Source: Sphingomonas phyllosphaerae FA2 (GTDB lineage: Bacteria > Pseudomonadota > Alphaproteobacteria > Sphingomonadales > Sphingomonadaceae). Taken from it: DNA of 64,000 nucleotides. Below, piece after piece: positions 23,248-32,327 of this stretch. The stretch spans positions 1,787,676 to 1,851,675 of the forward strand of contig NZ_KE386571.1 in NCBI RefSeq assembly GCF_000427645.1, written 5' to 3'. The position numbers were made by a program, and so were the translations under genes. The notes below the pieces were generated by a model. It ran no database searches and had not been told where the DNA came from. It saw nothing but the letters and a program-made list of their open reading frames with translations. Position 1 is the stretch's first letter. Every line of letters begins with the position of its first letter.

Positions 23248-26200
23248 TCAACCGGCGGCTATTTCCTCTTCGACGCGGCCTTCGCCCTTCCGCAGTGCCT
23301 CATAGAGCTGCCCAGGGCCCAGTAGGATGTCCTTCAGCCCCGCGCGCACCTTGTCCGAGCCCAGCGCTTGCTGGCTCATCTTCTGGTGCGCGTCGAGCGC
23401 GTCGATGATCGCGCTCAGGAGCTCGTTGTCCAGCGTCGGCGAGGCAGCGAACTGCGCCTTGCTGTTGTTCATCGCTTGCATGGCGAGTTCGTCGGACTCC
23501 AGCAGCTTCCCCTTGATCACCTCGTTCACGTAGACGAGCTGATCGCCGTCGGTCAGCTCGCCATCGAACAGGTCGTTCACGCGCTGGATGATCTCGCGGA
23601 GGAGCGCCTTCTGCCTCTCCTGGATCGAACCGGAGCCGGCCTCGCCCATCGGCGGAATCTTTGGGGCCTCGCCGCCCATCAGCATCGGCTGCTTGTCCAT
23701 CTTCTTCAGTGCGTGGTGCGTGAGCTGCAGCTGTGAGACGTCCACCGCCACGCGCTCTCGCCCAAAATCGAGCAGCCGCACGAGGTATTTGAAGAACAGG
23801 AAGCGCTTCTCGATGTCCGTGTTGCCGTAGTCGAACATCTGGCTGAGGAAGGTGTAGATCCGGATGAACGTCTGCGCGTCGGTCTTGAAGAGCGTCAGCG
23901 TGCCCATCTCGTCGCTTGCCGTCTGCGCAGCCTTCTCGTCCTCAAGCGCGTCAGCAGCCTCCTTGGCGGCCTTGGCTGCGGCGAAGCGCTTCAGCAGGCG
24001 ATCCGCGACCGGCCCCAGCGCCCCCGCAAGATCCCCCTGGGTGGACTTCGGGTCCATCGCGACGGCCGCCACGCGGTCCACTTCGAAGCTGTCATACCAG
24101 CCGCCAGCATCCAGCTTGGCACGCATGTCGTAGACGAGGTTGGCATCGGTGACGCCTTCGAGCTCTGCCGTCTCATAATAGGTCCGGAACGCGGCCAGCA
24201 CCTCCTGGGAGCTGTTCACGAAATCGAGAATGTAGGTCGTGTCCTTGCCCGGATGGGCGCGGTTGAGGCGCGACAGCGTCTGCACCGCCTGTACGCCCGC
24301 CAGGCGCCGGTCAACATACATGCCGCACAGCAGCGGCTGGTCGAACCCGGTCTGGAATTTGTTCGCCACGAGCAGCAGGTGATAGTCGGTGGCCTTGAAG
24401 GCGTCGCGAATGTCGCGGCCCTTCAGGTTCGGGTTGAGCTCCTTGCTCACCTCGCTCAGCGGCTCCGGCGACGAATCGGGATCGTTCACCTCGCCCGAGA
24501 AGGCGACGAGCGTGCCCAGCGGGTAGCCCTTGCCCTTGATATAGCGGTCGATGGCGAGCTTCCACCGAACCGCTTCCTTGCGGCTCGCCAGCACCACCAT
24601 GGCCTTGGCCTTGCCGTCGAGAAGGGGCTGCACGTTCTCGCGGAAGTGCTCGACGACGATCTGGACCTTCTGCGCGATGTTATAGGGGTGCAGGCTTACC
24701 CACTGCATGATCCCCTTCGTCGCTGCCGAACGCTCGACCTCGGTGTCCTCCAACTCCTTGCCGTCGTGCGCCAGGCGGAACGCCAGCTTGTAGGGCGTGT
24801 AGTTCTTGAGCACGTCGAGGATGAAGCCCTCCTCGATGGCCTGCCGCATCGAGTAGACGTGGAACGGCTCCGGCAGGCCGCCCGGTTGCTTCACTCGCCC
24901 GAAGAGCTGGAGCGTCTTCGCCTTCGGGGTTGCCGTAAAGGCGACGTAGGTCACGCCGGTATCGCTCGCCCGCGCCGCCATCTGCGCCGCCAGCAGGTCT
25001 TCGGTGTCGATCTCGCCGCCGTCCTGGAGCTCTGCAATCTCCTCTGGCGAGAGCACTTCCTTGAGCTTCGCCGCTGCCTCGCCCGTTTGCGAGCTGTGCG
25101 CCTCGTCGGCGATGACCGCGAAGCGCTTGCCGTCGGTCGCCGCCAGATCCCGCACCGCCTGGAGCGCGAAGGGAAAGGTCTGGATGGTGCAGACGATGAT
25201 CTTCTTGCCGGCCTTCAGCGCGTCGGCCAGCTGCGCGCTCTTGCTGCCGCTCTCGCTCTTGATCGTCTCGACGACGCCCGTGGTCCGCTGGAAATCGAAT
25301 AGGGCGTCCTGAAGCTGCCCGTCGATCACCCGTCGGTCGGACACGACGATCACCGTCGAGAATAGCTTCTCGTCGTTCGCATCGTGGAGCTCGGAGAGAA
25401 AGTGCGCGGCCCAGGCGATGGAGTTGGTCTTGCCCGATCCCGCCGAATGCTGGACCAGGTACTTGGCGCCGACGCCCTCCTGAAGGATCGCGGTCTGGAG
25501 CTTCCGCGTCACGTCGAGCTGGTGATAGCGCGGGAAGATGATCGACCGAATGGCCTTCTTGTCGTCGCGCTGGGTAACGAGGTAGCGGCCCAGCAGCTCC
25601 AGCCAGCTGTCGCGCTGCCAAACCTGCTCCCACAGGTACGACGTGGCGTGGCCGAAGGGCTGCGCGGGGTTGCCCTTGCCGCCATGATCGCCCTGGTTGA
25701 AAGGCAGGAAGTGCGTGGCCGGCCCTGCCAGCTTGGTCGTCATCATCACTTCGCGGTTCGAAACGGCGAAGTGCACCAGCGCGCCCGACGGGAAGCTCAG
25801 CAGCGGTTCGCGTTCGTGCCCCTTCTGCTGCGGTAGCCGGTCGTGCTTATATTGGTCGACTGCGTCCTGCACCGACTGAGTGAAATCGGTCTTCAGCTCT
25901 ACCGTCGCGACGGGGAGGCCGTTGAGGAACAGGACCAGGTCGATGCAATTCTCGTTGGCCAGGCTGTAGCGTACCTGGCGCACCACCCGCAGCCGATTGG
26001 CGCTGTAGCGGGCGACGATATCCGGGTTCATGCCCATTGCCGGCTTGAACTGGGCGAGCTGGATCGTGCCGCGCACGCCGATGGTGTCGACGCCGTTGCG
26101 CAGCACGTCGAGCGTCCCGCGGTCGTCCAGCGACTTGCGCACACGGTCTAACAGTAGCGGCTCCGCTGAGGCGCCGTGGAGCTTCGTCAGGCTCTCCCAC

Positions 26201-26364
26201 GCCTTTGGCTGAGTCTCCTGTATCCAGGCGACCAGATCGGCCGGGAACAGCGCGCGCTTGCGGTCATAGGCCTGCGCGTCGCCGGCCTGATACAGCCAGC
26301 CCTTGGACGCGAGGATGGTGCAGACCTCGCTCTCGAAGCTGATCTCCTGGTGGAGGCGGTTCAT
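23248..26364 (-). CDS. hsdR: Type I restriction endonuclease subunit R
   Basis: HsdR provides ATP-driven DNA translocation and cleavage of unmethylated DNA. The start at 26364 overlaps the upstream stop (ATGA), giving 1038 residues, normal for the family. The N-terminal PD-(D/E)xK nuclease shows Asp142 and Glu156-Leu-Lys158 (ATVELKTDF). The SF2 motor has SAGSGKT (307-313) and DEAH (420-423), with later motifs FTATPKAK and LSRLNRAHPGK. All motifs are intact. It is the fifth gene of an operon starting with hsdM and followed closely by the phage-type RNA polymerase. Confidence 0.95.
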   Translation of the reverse strand: MNRLHQEISFESEVCTILASKGWLYQAGDAQAYDRKRALFPADLVAWIQETQPKAWESLTKLHGASAEPLLLDRVRKSLDDRGTLDVLRNGVDTIGVRGTIQLAQFKPAMGMNPDIVARYSANRLRVVRQVRYSLANENCIDLVLFLNGLPVATVELKTDFTQSVQDAVDQYKHDRLPQQKGHEREPLLSFPSGALVHFAVSNREVMMTTKLAGPATHFLPFNQGDHGGKGNPAQPFGHATSYLWEQVWQRDSWLELLGRYLVTQRDDKKAIRSIIFPRYHQLDVTRKLQTAILQEGVGAKYLVQHSAGSGKTNSIAWAAHFLSELHDANDEKLFSTVIVVSDRRVIDGQLQDALFDFQRTTGVVETIKSESGSKSAQLADALKAGKKIIVCTIQTFPFALQAVRDLAATDGKRFAVIADEAHSSQTGEAAAKLKEVLSPEEIAELQDGGEIDTEDLLAAQMAARASDTGVTYVAFTATPKAKTLQLFGRVKQPGGLPEPFHVYSMRQAIEEGFILDVLKNYTPYKLAFRLAHDGKELEDTEVERSAATKGIMQWVSLHPYNIAQKVQIVVEHFRENVQPLLDGKAKAMVVLASRKEAVRWKLAIDRYIKGKGYPLGTLVAFSGEVNDPDSSPEPLSEVSKELNPNLKGRDIRDAFKATDYHLLLVANKFQTGFDQPLLCGMYVDRRLAGVQAVQTLSRLNRAHPGKDTTYILDFVNSSQEVLAAFRTYYETAELEGVTDANLVYDMRAKLDAGGWYDSFEVDRVAAVAMDPKSTQGDLAGALGPVADRLLKRFAAAKAAKEAADALEDEKAAQTASDEMGTLTLFKTDAQTFIRIYTFLSQMFDYGNTDIEKRFLFFKYLVRLLDFGRERVAVDVSQLQLTHHALKKMDKQPMLMGGEAPKIPPMGEAGSGSIQERQKALLREIIQRVNDLFDGELTDGDQLVYVNEVIKGKLLESDELAMQAMNNSKAQFAASPTLDNELLSAIIDALDAHQKMSQQALGSDKVRAGLKDILLGPGQLYEALRKGEGRVEEEIAAG

Positions 26365-27296
26365 GGCTGAGACCCTCTCGACGCTTGCAGCTGGCTCTGC
26401 TCCCAATCGCGATAGGTGAACCCGCCGGGATCGGTCTTCCACTCAACTTGCCCGTTGGACGGACGTCCATTCACCGCCGCAGCAGCGGCGCTAGGGCTCC
26501 GGAACGCATAGTCTTCCGCAAAGCGGCGGTGATCGCCCTCGGGTGAGAGCACTCCGCTACGGATAAGCTCGGCATGGAGATCGGCGTAGTTGTGTGACGC
26601 TGGCCCAACCCAGCTGCCCCGCGCGATTGATCCCGCTTCCACGATGAACTCGCCATCTTGCAGGACTGCGGAAGCGCGCAGACCATGTTTGCGCGTCTCC
26701 AGGACGAAACGAGGGTTGGGGGCCATAGCGTCGGCAATCGTGCTGGCGGGAAGCACGATGTCAGGAGTCGATGTCCTCGTTGCAGGCCGGGTACGCCTGA
26801 TGAACATGTCCACCCGGACCGCGGGAAGGACGATGAAGAGGTTCTCCAGGAACGCCTCCATCTTCGCCACGTCAGCTTCGCTTAGCGCAGCCGGTACGGG
26901 GCTGGTGCCGTTGTCGAGCGGCACGCGGCCGATAGCCCGTGCCTCGGCAATCAGCCGGGCCTCCAGATAGCGGACATGGGCCTTGTTGAGCTTGTTGGCG
27001 GCTGCGGTGATCAGGACCGCGCTCGTCCACCATTCCTTGCGGACATCGTGGCTGCGGATGCGGGCGGAGATGTCCTCGCCCTCGCCGACATAGGCGCGTA
27101 GTTCGCCCTCCTGCTCGCCGATCAGCAGGTAGACCCCGGCATAGCTCGCCTCCGGTCGCGCTAGCGCCTCGGCGATCTGGGTGCGCGGCGCCATCAGGAC
27201 GTGGCCGGTCCAGTTGAATAGCTCGGCTGTCAGCATGCCGTCGGGCCGGCCGTCAATGTAGTAGAGCTCCAAAGAGCGCCCAACGGTACTTGTCAT
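26361..27296 (-). CDS. GIY-YIG nuclease-like protein with DUF4357, inside the hsd operon
   Basis: This 311-residue protein has GVYLLIGEQEGELRAYVGEGE at about 53-73, which fits a GIY-YIG domain, followed by ISARIRSH and a conserved helix. The C-terminal part (SPSAAAAAVNGRPSNGQVEWK) matches the DUF4357 pattern often fused to GIY-YIG domains near restriction genes. It overlaps both neighbours by ATGA (hsdS end at 27293, hsdR start at 26364), so it is translated with them. It may modulate the restriction complex or act as an extra nuclease; the role is unknown. Confidence 0.8.
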   Translation of the reverse strand: MTSTVGRSLELYYIDGRPDGMLTAELFNWTGHVLMAPRTQIAEALARPEASYAGVYLLIGEQEGELRAYVGEGEDISARIRSHDVRKEWWTSAVLITAAANKLNKAHVRYLEARLIAEARAIGRVPLDNGTSPVPAALSEADVAKMEAFLENLFIVLPAVRVDMFIRRTRPATRTSTPDIVLPASTIADAMAPNPRFVLETRKHGLRASAVLQDGEFIVEAGSIARGSWVGPASHNYADLHAELIRSGVLSPEGDHRRFAEDYAFRSPSAAAAAVNGRPSNGQVEWKTDPGGFTYRDWEQSQLQASRGSQP

Positions 27297-28642
27297 GCGG
27301 CCTGGGCCTGTTGGAGCGACGCGCTGTGCACGTCGATCTTGCCGGTCACGGCGGCGGAGATAAGGGCGGAACGGCGTTCTAGCAACAAATCCGCCGCCGA
27401 GCTCGCCTCCATAATCAAAGCCTCCAACTTTGTAGTTTCTGCGACAAGATCCTCAGTAATTTCAGTCTGTTCTTTGTGTGGCGGAACAGGGATTCGCATT
27501 GAAGAAAGGGCTCCCATATTGAGCACGCGCTGCGCTGTTCCAACACAGACCATATCGACGAAGTGACTGAACAGTGAACTCCTGAGAATCCATCTGAGAT
27601 AAGGGGCGGTAATGCTCTCGTTGGTTTGCATCCTTGCGACCGCTCGAGAAAGATTTACACCGGCAAGTTCCCGGTTGACGATAAGGCTCTCCCCAATCGT
27701 ACCCACAACCGAAAGCAACAAATCTCCCTCAGCGACTATTGTGCGCTGATATTGGTCCGACAGCTGTGTCGAAATTGTCACGAGTTCGCCGCGTTCTGCT
27801 CTTCCTTCAGTCATGTCAGTGATGCGTAGCATCGGAATACCGCCGGCAGCAAAGTCTGGGACGAGCACTCCGTAGCATGGTGGCTGCCGGAGAAGGCTGC
27901 CAATTGGCTTAACCTCCCAATGAGCCGGTACATGGCCCAGCCATGCCACGCCGGATGTCTTTGTTGGCGCATTGGGGTTCAGGCCCTTGGTAACCGCGTG
28001 GGAGATGACGGCCTGACGCTTCTCCTTGAGCAGCTCGATGAGCCGCCGCTGCTCCTCCACCAGCGCATCAATCTTGGCTGTCTCGCGGTCGAGGAACGCG
28101 GAGATGGTCTGCCGCTCCGAGGCTGAAGGCCATGGGACCGGGAAGTCAGCGACGAAACCATCGGGGACGCGTTTGAGCCCGCCTGCGCCGAGCATCTCTC
28201 CCGAACCTGGGCCTCGGAAGAGATCTGAAAAGATCAGCCAGTGAAGGAACTGAGCATCCGCCGCCACATGAGGGCGCAGAACCGTAAGCTCTGTCGTCCC
28301 GAACCCGAACCCACCGAGCAATCCTTCGATCAGCGCACCTTTGCCGTTCTCGAAGCAGGGCGTCACCTTCGCGAACACCAAATCACCGTCAGCAAAGTAG
28401 GTGTAGCCGTTCTTCAGCTCCGCGAAGGGGCGCGTGCGGGTGACATCGATTTTGCCCGTCTCACCGATGGCCTCCATGGGTAGGAATGTCACTTCCCTGC
28501 CATCCGGCAGGCTCGCAACTTCCGATTTGGACGGATTCAAGGTCACAAGGTGCCTGAGCCGCTCCAGTCCCCAATGGGCGGGGATGGTGCCGAACCAATC
28601 GATCCCGCTCTCGCGGTAGCTAGGATAGCGGGGGAAGCTCAT
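27293..28642 (-). CDS. hsdS: Type I restriction specificity subunit S
   Basis: HsdS sets the bipartite DNA target. The 449-residue protein is the usual two-half design: target-recognition domain 1 (YRESGIDWFGTIPAHW onwards), a conserved spacer helix (TISAFLDRETAKIDALVEEQ), target-recognition domain 2 (SGVAWLGHVPAHW onwards) and a second spacer helix (LVAETTKLEALIMEASSAA). Codon choice in the middle, around 27400-27900, looks more AT-rich than flanking genes, as is common for swapped recognition domains. It overlaps genes on both sides by ATGA. Confidence 0.93.
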   Translation of the reverse strand: MSFPRYPSYRESGIDWFGTIPAHWGLERLRHLVTLNPSKSEVASLPDGREVTFLPMEAIGETGKIDVTRTRPFAELKNGYTYFADGDLVFAKVTPCFENGKGALIEGLLGGFGFGTTELTVLRPHVAADAQFLHWLIFSDLFRGPGSGEMLGAGGLKRVPDGFVADFPVPWPSASERQTISAFLDRETAKIDALVEEQRRLIELLKEKRQAVISHAVTKGLNPNAPTKTSGVAWLGHVPAHWEVKPIGSLLRQPPCYGVLVPDFAAGGIPMLRITDMTEGRAERGELVTISTQLSDQYQRTIVAEGDLLLSVVGTIGESLIVNRELAGVNLSRAVARMQTNESITAPYLRWILRSSLFSHFVDMVCVGTAQRVLNMGALSSMRIPVPPHKEQTEITEDLVAETTKLEALIMEASSAADLLLERRSALISAAVTGKIDVHSASLQQAQAA

Positions 28643-29007
28643 GCCGCGATGCCCGCAACTTCAGCTATGATCCGCGCTGCCTCCCAAAGGTTCTTGGGCT
28701 GATAGCGGATCAGGTCAGTGTTCTTGAAGCCAGGCTCGCGGAAGAGATTATGGTTCGGCTTGCTCTGATCAAAGGTCGAGTGATCGAAATATGCGTCTTC
28801 GCAGTCGCGCAGAAGGTTTCGCCGAACGCTGTCCGCCCGCACCCAGATGTTCGCCACCGTTTTTCGCTGGGGCTCCGTGGCCATTGGAATCCCGCTCTTA
28901 GTAACGTAGAGGTGGCAATGCGCGGGATGTCGATCACCGCTTGGCCAAATGGAAGGGTGCGCCTCGACCATCGCCGTCACCGCAGCCACGAAAGACTCAT
29001 CGTTCAC
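28639..29007 (-). CDS. Hypothetical protein between hsdM and hsdS (122 aa)
   Basis: Unrecognised small protein beginning [19 protein letters not shown]. It contains [34 protein letters not shown] and [16 protein letters not shown], and ends in a helix. Four-base overlaps with hsdM (29004) and hsdS (28642) make it an integral member of the operon. It could be a DNA-binding or anti-restriction control factor, but there is no motif to decide. Confidence 0.7.
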   Translation of the reverse strand: MNDESFVAAVTAMVEAHPSIWPSGDRHPAHCHLYVTKSGIPMATEPQRKTVANIWVRADSVRRNLLRDCEDAYFDHSTFDQSKPNHNLFREPGFKNTDLIRYQPKNLWEAARIIAEVAGIAA

Positions 29008-30839
29008 GCCGCAAGCCCCTCGATCATGGTCTTAATTCGGTCTGTCACCTGCTTCAAGTCGGCGTCGATCTCCGCCAATGGCCTTGGAGGCTTGAAGACG
29101 TAGAACTGGCGATTGAACGGCACCTCATAGCCGACCTTGGTCTTGCTCTCGTCGATCCACGCATCTGGCGCGTGCGGCAGCACCTCGCGCTTGAAATAGG
29201 CGTCGACGTCCTCGGCCAGCGGCACGTTCTCGGTATCACGCAGGGCGCTGTCCGCCTGCGGCTTGCCCTTGTTCTTGCCGCGCTCGCCCAGGATGATCTT
29301 GCCCGCCGCGTCACGCAGCGGACGCTCCACCGTGATCGCGCGGTAGCCGAAGGTGCTGTTGGGGAAGATGCGGGAGAGCGGCGCCAGCTTCACCTTGCCG
29401 CCCTGCGGTGCCTCCGGTGCCTTCTCACCGGCCCACACGATCTCGCGCGCCACTTCCTTGCCTTCGGCATCGAGCACGGTGGCAATATCAGCGGCTTCCG
29501 CGCGGCCGAACAGCTCGGTGATCTGCCTGATATGCTCCCCGCCCAGCTCCTTGCGCTTGGAGCCGAGCGACTTGCGCATCTTGCGCCAGAAGCTGGAGCC
29601 ATCGATCAGCTGGACCAGCCCCTTGCGGCCGGCCGGCTTCCGGTTCGAGACGATCCAGAGATAGGTCGCGATGCCGGTGTTGAAAAACATGTCGGTCGGT
29701 AGCGCGATGATGGCTTCGACCAGGTCGTTCTCCAGCACGTAGCGCCGGATCTCGCTCTCGCCGCTGCCCGCGCCGCCGGTGAACAGCGGAGAGCCGTTGA
29801 GGACGATGCCGAACCGGCAGCCGCCCTCGGTCGCCGGGCGCATCTTCGCCAACATGTGGAGCAGGAACAGCATCGAGCCGTCCGAGACGCGGGGCAGGCC
29901 GGGGCCGAAGCGCCCATTGAAGCCCTGCTGCTCATGCTCGCGGCGGACTTCCTTCTCGACCTTCTTCCACTCGACGCCAAACGGGGGGTTGGCCAGCATG
30001 TAGTCGAAGGTCTTGCCGGGGTGCCCGTCCTCAGACAGCGTGTTCCCGAAAGCGATGTTGGAGACGCTCTGCCCCTTGATGAGCATGTCCGCCTTGCAGA
30101 TCGCATAGGACTCCGGGTTGAGCTCCTGGCCCGAGATGGTCAGACGGGCGCCGGGGTTCAGCTCCGCCAGACGCTCTTCGGCAACCGAGAGCATCCCTCC
30201 GGTGCCTGCGGTGGGATCGTAGATCGTCCGTACCACGCCGGGCTTGGACAGCGCCGCGTCATCCTCGACGAAGATCAGGTTGACCATCAGGTTGATCACC
30301 TCACGCGGCGTGAAGTGATCGCCTGCGGTTTCGTTCGAGGCCTCGGCGAACTTGCGGATCAGCTCCTCAAACACCAGCCCCATCTGGCTGTTCGGCACCT
30401 TGTCCGGGTGCAGGTCGATCCCGGCGAATTTCTCGGTGACCAGGAACAGCAGCTTGGCGCGGGCGAGCTTGTCGATCTGGTTGTGGAACTCGAACCTCTC
30501 GAAGATGTCCCGCACCTCTTCCGAGAAGCCCTGGACGTAGGACGTCAAGTTCGCGGCGATATTGTCCGGGTCCCCCAGCAGCTTCTGGAGGTCCATCGGC
30601 GAGGTGTTGAAGAAGTTCGTCTCGGCCTTGCGGCGCAGGAACGGCTCCGGGTTCAGGCCGGACTTCTCCCGCAGCTCCAGTTCGGCCAGCACGGCCGTCT
30701 TGGTTGGCTCCAAAACGCAGTCGAGGCGCCGCAGGACCGTGAAGGGGAGGATGACGGAGCCGTAGTCGGCCGGCTTGTAGTCGCCGCGCAGCAAGTCCGC
30801 GACAGACCAGATGAAAGCCGACAATGCCTGGTGGTTCAA
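29004..30839 (-). CDS. hsdM: Type I restriction modification methyltransferase subunit M
   Basis: HsdM transfers methyl from SAM to adenine N6. The start is TTG at 30839 ([25 protein letters not shown] about 7 bases upstream), the usual HsdM N-terminus, giving 611 residues; the open frame continues to 30884 without family resemblance. The SAM-binding motif DPTAGTGGM (208-216) and catalytic NPPF (284-287) are intact, with the N-terminal helical domain before them. First gene of the hsd operon; its promoter should lie in 30840-31068, between it and tRNA-Gln. Confidence 0.95.
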   Translation of the reverse strand: MNHQALSAFIWSVADLLRGDYKPADYGSVILPFTVLRRLDCVLEPTKTAVLAELELREKSGLNPEPFLRRKAETNFFNTSPMDLQKLLGDPDNIAANLTSYVQGFSEEVRDIFERFEFHNQIDKLARAKLLFLVTEKFAGIDLHPDKVPNSQMGLVFEELIRKFAEASNETAGDHFTPREVINLMVNLIFVEDDAALSKPGVVRTIYDPTAGTGGMLSVAEERLAELNPGARLTISGQELNPESYAICKADMLIKGQSVSNIAFGNTLSEDGHPGKTFDYMLANPPFGVEWKKVEKEVRREHEQQGFNGRFGPGLPRVSDGSMLFLLHMLAKMRPATEGGCRFGIVLNGSPLFTGGAGSGESEIRRYVLENDLVEAIIALPTDMFFNTGIATYLWIVSNRKPAGRKGLVQLIDGSSFWRKMRKSLGSKRKELGGEHIRQITELFGRAEAADIATVLDAEGKEVAREIVWAGEKAPEAPQGGKVKLAPLSRIFPNSTFGYRAITVERPLRDAAGKIILGERGKNKGKPQADSALRDTENVPLAEDVDAYFKREVLPHAPDAWIDESKTKVGYEVPFNRQFYVFKPPRPLAEIDADLKQVTDRIKTMIEGLAA

Positions 30840-30987
30840 TGCGTGTTCCCTATCGTGGAAGCCAATGGCCCAGCCAAGGGCCACCGATCAGCCCCCGCTG
30901 CGTACCTGAGGGGCGTTCGGTCGTACAAGACGAATGGGTACCGCGTGAGACGTCAGTGTGTATGCTGACTCTTGGACTGTGAGGCCA

Positions 30988-31017
30988 CACAAACCTGCCC
31001 CACACACCTGCCCCACA
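30988..31017 (+). promoter_or_regulatory. Right arm-type integrase binding repeats
   Basis: Two tandem copies of CTGCCCCACA (30995-31004 and 31008-31017) lie 50-80 bases inside the right border, and the 18-base string CACAAACCTGCCCCACAC matches the left end exactly in the same orientation. This is consistent with arm-type sites for the island integrase. Confidence 0.6.
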
Positions 31018-31068
31018 AGGCAGGCGATTGAGCCCATAAGCCGTTGTAAAACCACGTTTTTCGAAAAC

Positions 31069-31143
31069 TGGCTGGGGCGGCAGGATTCGAACCTGCGAAT
31101 GCCGGTACCAAAAACCGGTGCCTTACCGCTTGGCGACGCCCCA
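31069..31143 (-). tRNA. tRNA-Gln (anticodon TTG)
   Basis: The minus strand reads TGGGGCG for the acceptor 5' strand and CGCCCCA for the 3' strand, with encoded GCCA end, a CCGGT/ACCGG anticodon stem and loop TTTTGGT (anticodon TTG), and a GCAGG-TTCGAAT-CCTGC T arm. It is complete at 75 bases. Its last 17 bases (31069-31085) are the right attachment copy of the island, so integration preserved the gene. Confidence 0.97.
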
Positions 31144-31179
31144 ACGAGCCGCGCGCCTTAGCCGGGCGCGCGGCAAAGC

Positions 31180-32259
31180 TCAACCGATACGATGCAACCA
31201 GCCGTGCGAATCTTCGGCACGGCCGCGCTGGATCGCGCTCAGCCGCTCGAGAAAGTGCGCGGTGAGCTGCCCGGTGCCGCCGCTGCCGATCGTGAACGCG
31301 TAATCCGGCCCGGCGACGCGACCGATCGGTGTCACCACTGCGGCGGTGCCGCACGCGAAGCTCTCGACCAGCCGGCCGCTGGCGGCATCGGCGCGCCAGT
31401 CCTCGATCGCATAGGGCTCTTCGTGCACCACCAGCCCCTGATCGCGCGCGATCTGCAGGATCGAATCGCGCGTGATGCCGGGCAGGATCGTGCCCGTAAG
31501 CGGCGGGGTACGCAGGGAGCCATCCGCGAACACGAAGAAGATGTTCATGCCGCCCAGTTCCTCGATCCAGCGCCGCTCGGCCGCGTCGAGGAACACGACC
31601 TGATCATAGCCGCGACGGATCGCCTCCTGCTGCGCGATCAGGCTGGTGGCGTAATTGCCGCCGCATTTCGCCGCGCCGGTGCCGCCCGGTGCCGCGCGCG
31701 TATAGTCGTGGCTGACCCACAGCGACACCGCACGCGCGCCGCCCTTCCAATAGGCGCCTACCGACGAGGCGAGCACCATATAGAGATATTCAGCCGACGG
31801 CTTCACGCCGAGAAACGCTTCGGACGCGATCATGAACGGACGCAGGTACAGCGAGCCGCCCTCGACGGTCGGCATCCACTCGCGCTCGGTCAGCACCAGC
31901 TGCTCGACCGATTCGAGGAACAGCTCCTCGGGCAGATCGGGCATCGCCATCCGCTGCGCCGAGGCGTTGAAGCGGCGGGCATTCGCCTCGGGACGGAACA
32001 GCGCCAGCCCGCCGTCCTCAAGCCGATACGCCTTCAGCCCCTCGAAAATCTCCTGCGCGTAATGGAGCACCGACGAGGCCGGGTCCATCGTCAGCGGCAT
32101 CCGCTGCGAAATCCGACCGTCGTGCCAGCCGCGCCCTTCCGAATAATGCAGCACCGCCATGTGATCGGTGAACACGCGCCCGAATCCGGGATCGACCAGC
32201 CGCGCGGCGCGCTCATTGGCGGAAACAGGCGACGGATGCGGTTCGAACGCGAAGTTCAC
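31180..32259 (-). CDS. ilvE: Branched-chain amino acid aminotransferase
   Basis: PLP-dependent transaminase of leucine, isoleucine and valine metabolism, fold type IV. The start is the GTG at 32259 (VNFAFEPHPSP) with GGAGG just upstream, giving 359 residues, normal for the type II BCAT family. The PLP lysine is Lys198 in GTGAAKCGGNYA. Other family motifs are QEIFEGLKAY (69-78) and LGGMNIFFVF. Divergent from the MarR gene at 32328. Confidence 0.93.
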   Translation of the reverse strand: MNFAFEPHPSPVSANERAARLVDPGFGRVFTDHMAVLHYSEGRGWHDGRISQRMPLTMDPASSVLHYAQEIFEGLKAYRLEDGGLALFRPEANARRFNASAQRMAMPDLPEELFLESVEQLVLTEREWMPTVEGGSLYLRPFMIASEAFLGVKPSAEYLYMVLASSVGAYWKGGARAVSLWVSHDYTRAAPGGTGAAKCGGNYATSLIAQQEAIRRGYDQVVFLDAAERRWIEELGGMNIFFVFADGSLRTPPLTGTILPGITRDSILQIARDQGLVVHEEPYAIEDWRADAASGRLVESFACGTAAVVTPIGRVAGPDYAFTIGSGGTGQLTAHFLERLSAIQRGRAEDSHGWLHRIG

Positions 32260-32327
32260 AGGACCTCCAGAGATCGCAGGCACGCGACCATTGGTCGACG
32301 CACCGGGGTTGCAGCGGCCTAGGGCCG

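Larger units (their letters stand above)
17270..31085. mobile_element. tRNA-Gln genomic island with type I restriction operon and phage-type RNA polymerase
   Basis: The island is bounded by the 17-nt direct repeat TGGCTGGGGCGGCAGGA at 17270-17286 and 31069-31085; the right copy is the 3' end of an intact tRNA-Gln gene. The integrase at 17404 lies just inside the left copy, as usual for tRNA-targeting elements. Motif CTGCCCCACA repeats inside both ends. Cargo: an unknown gene, a serine resolvase with a res-like site, a T7-like RNA polymerase and a complete type I restriction-modification operon. No capsid, portal, replication or lysis genes are seen, so it is not a complete prophage. Confidence 0.85.

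Noticed and set aside
20698..26364. HsdR-RNA polymerase as one fused protein
   Set aside because: The frames agree, but an unambiguous TGA separates them and a plausible ribosome site precedes AUC; kept only as an alternative in the findings.
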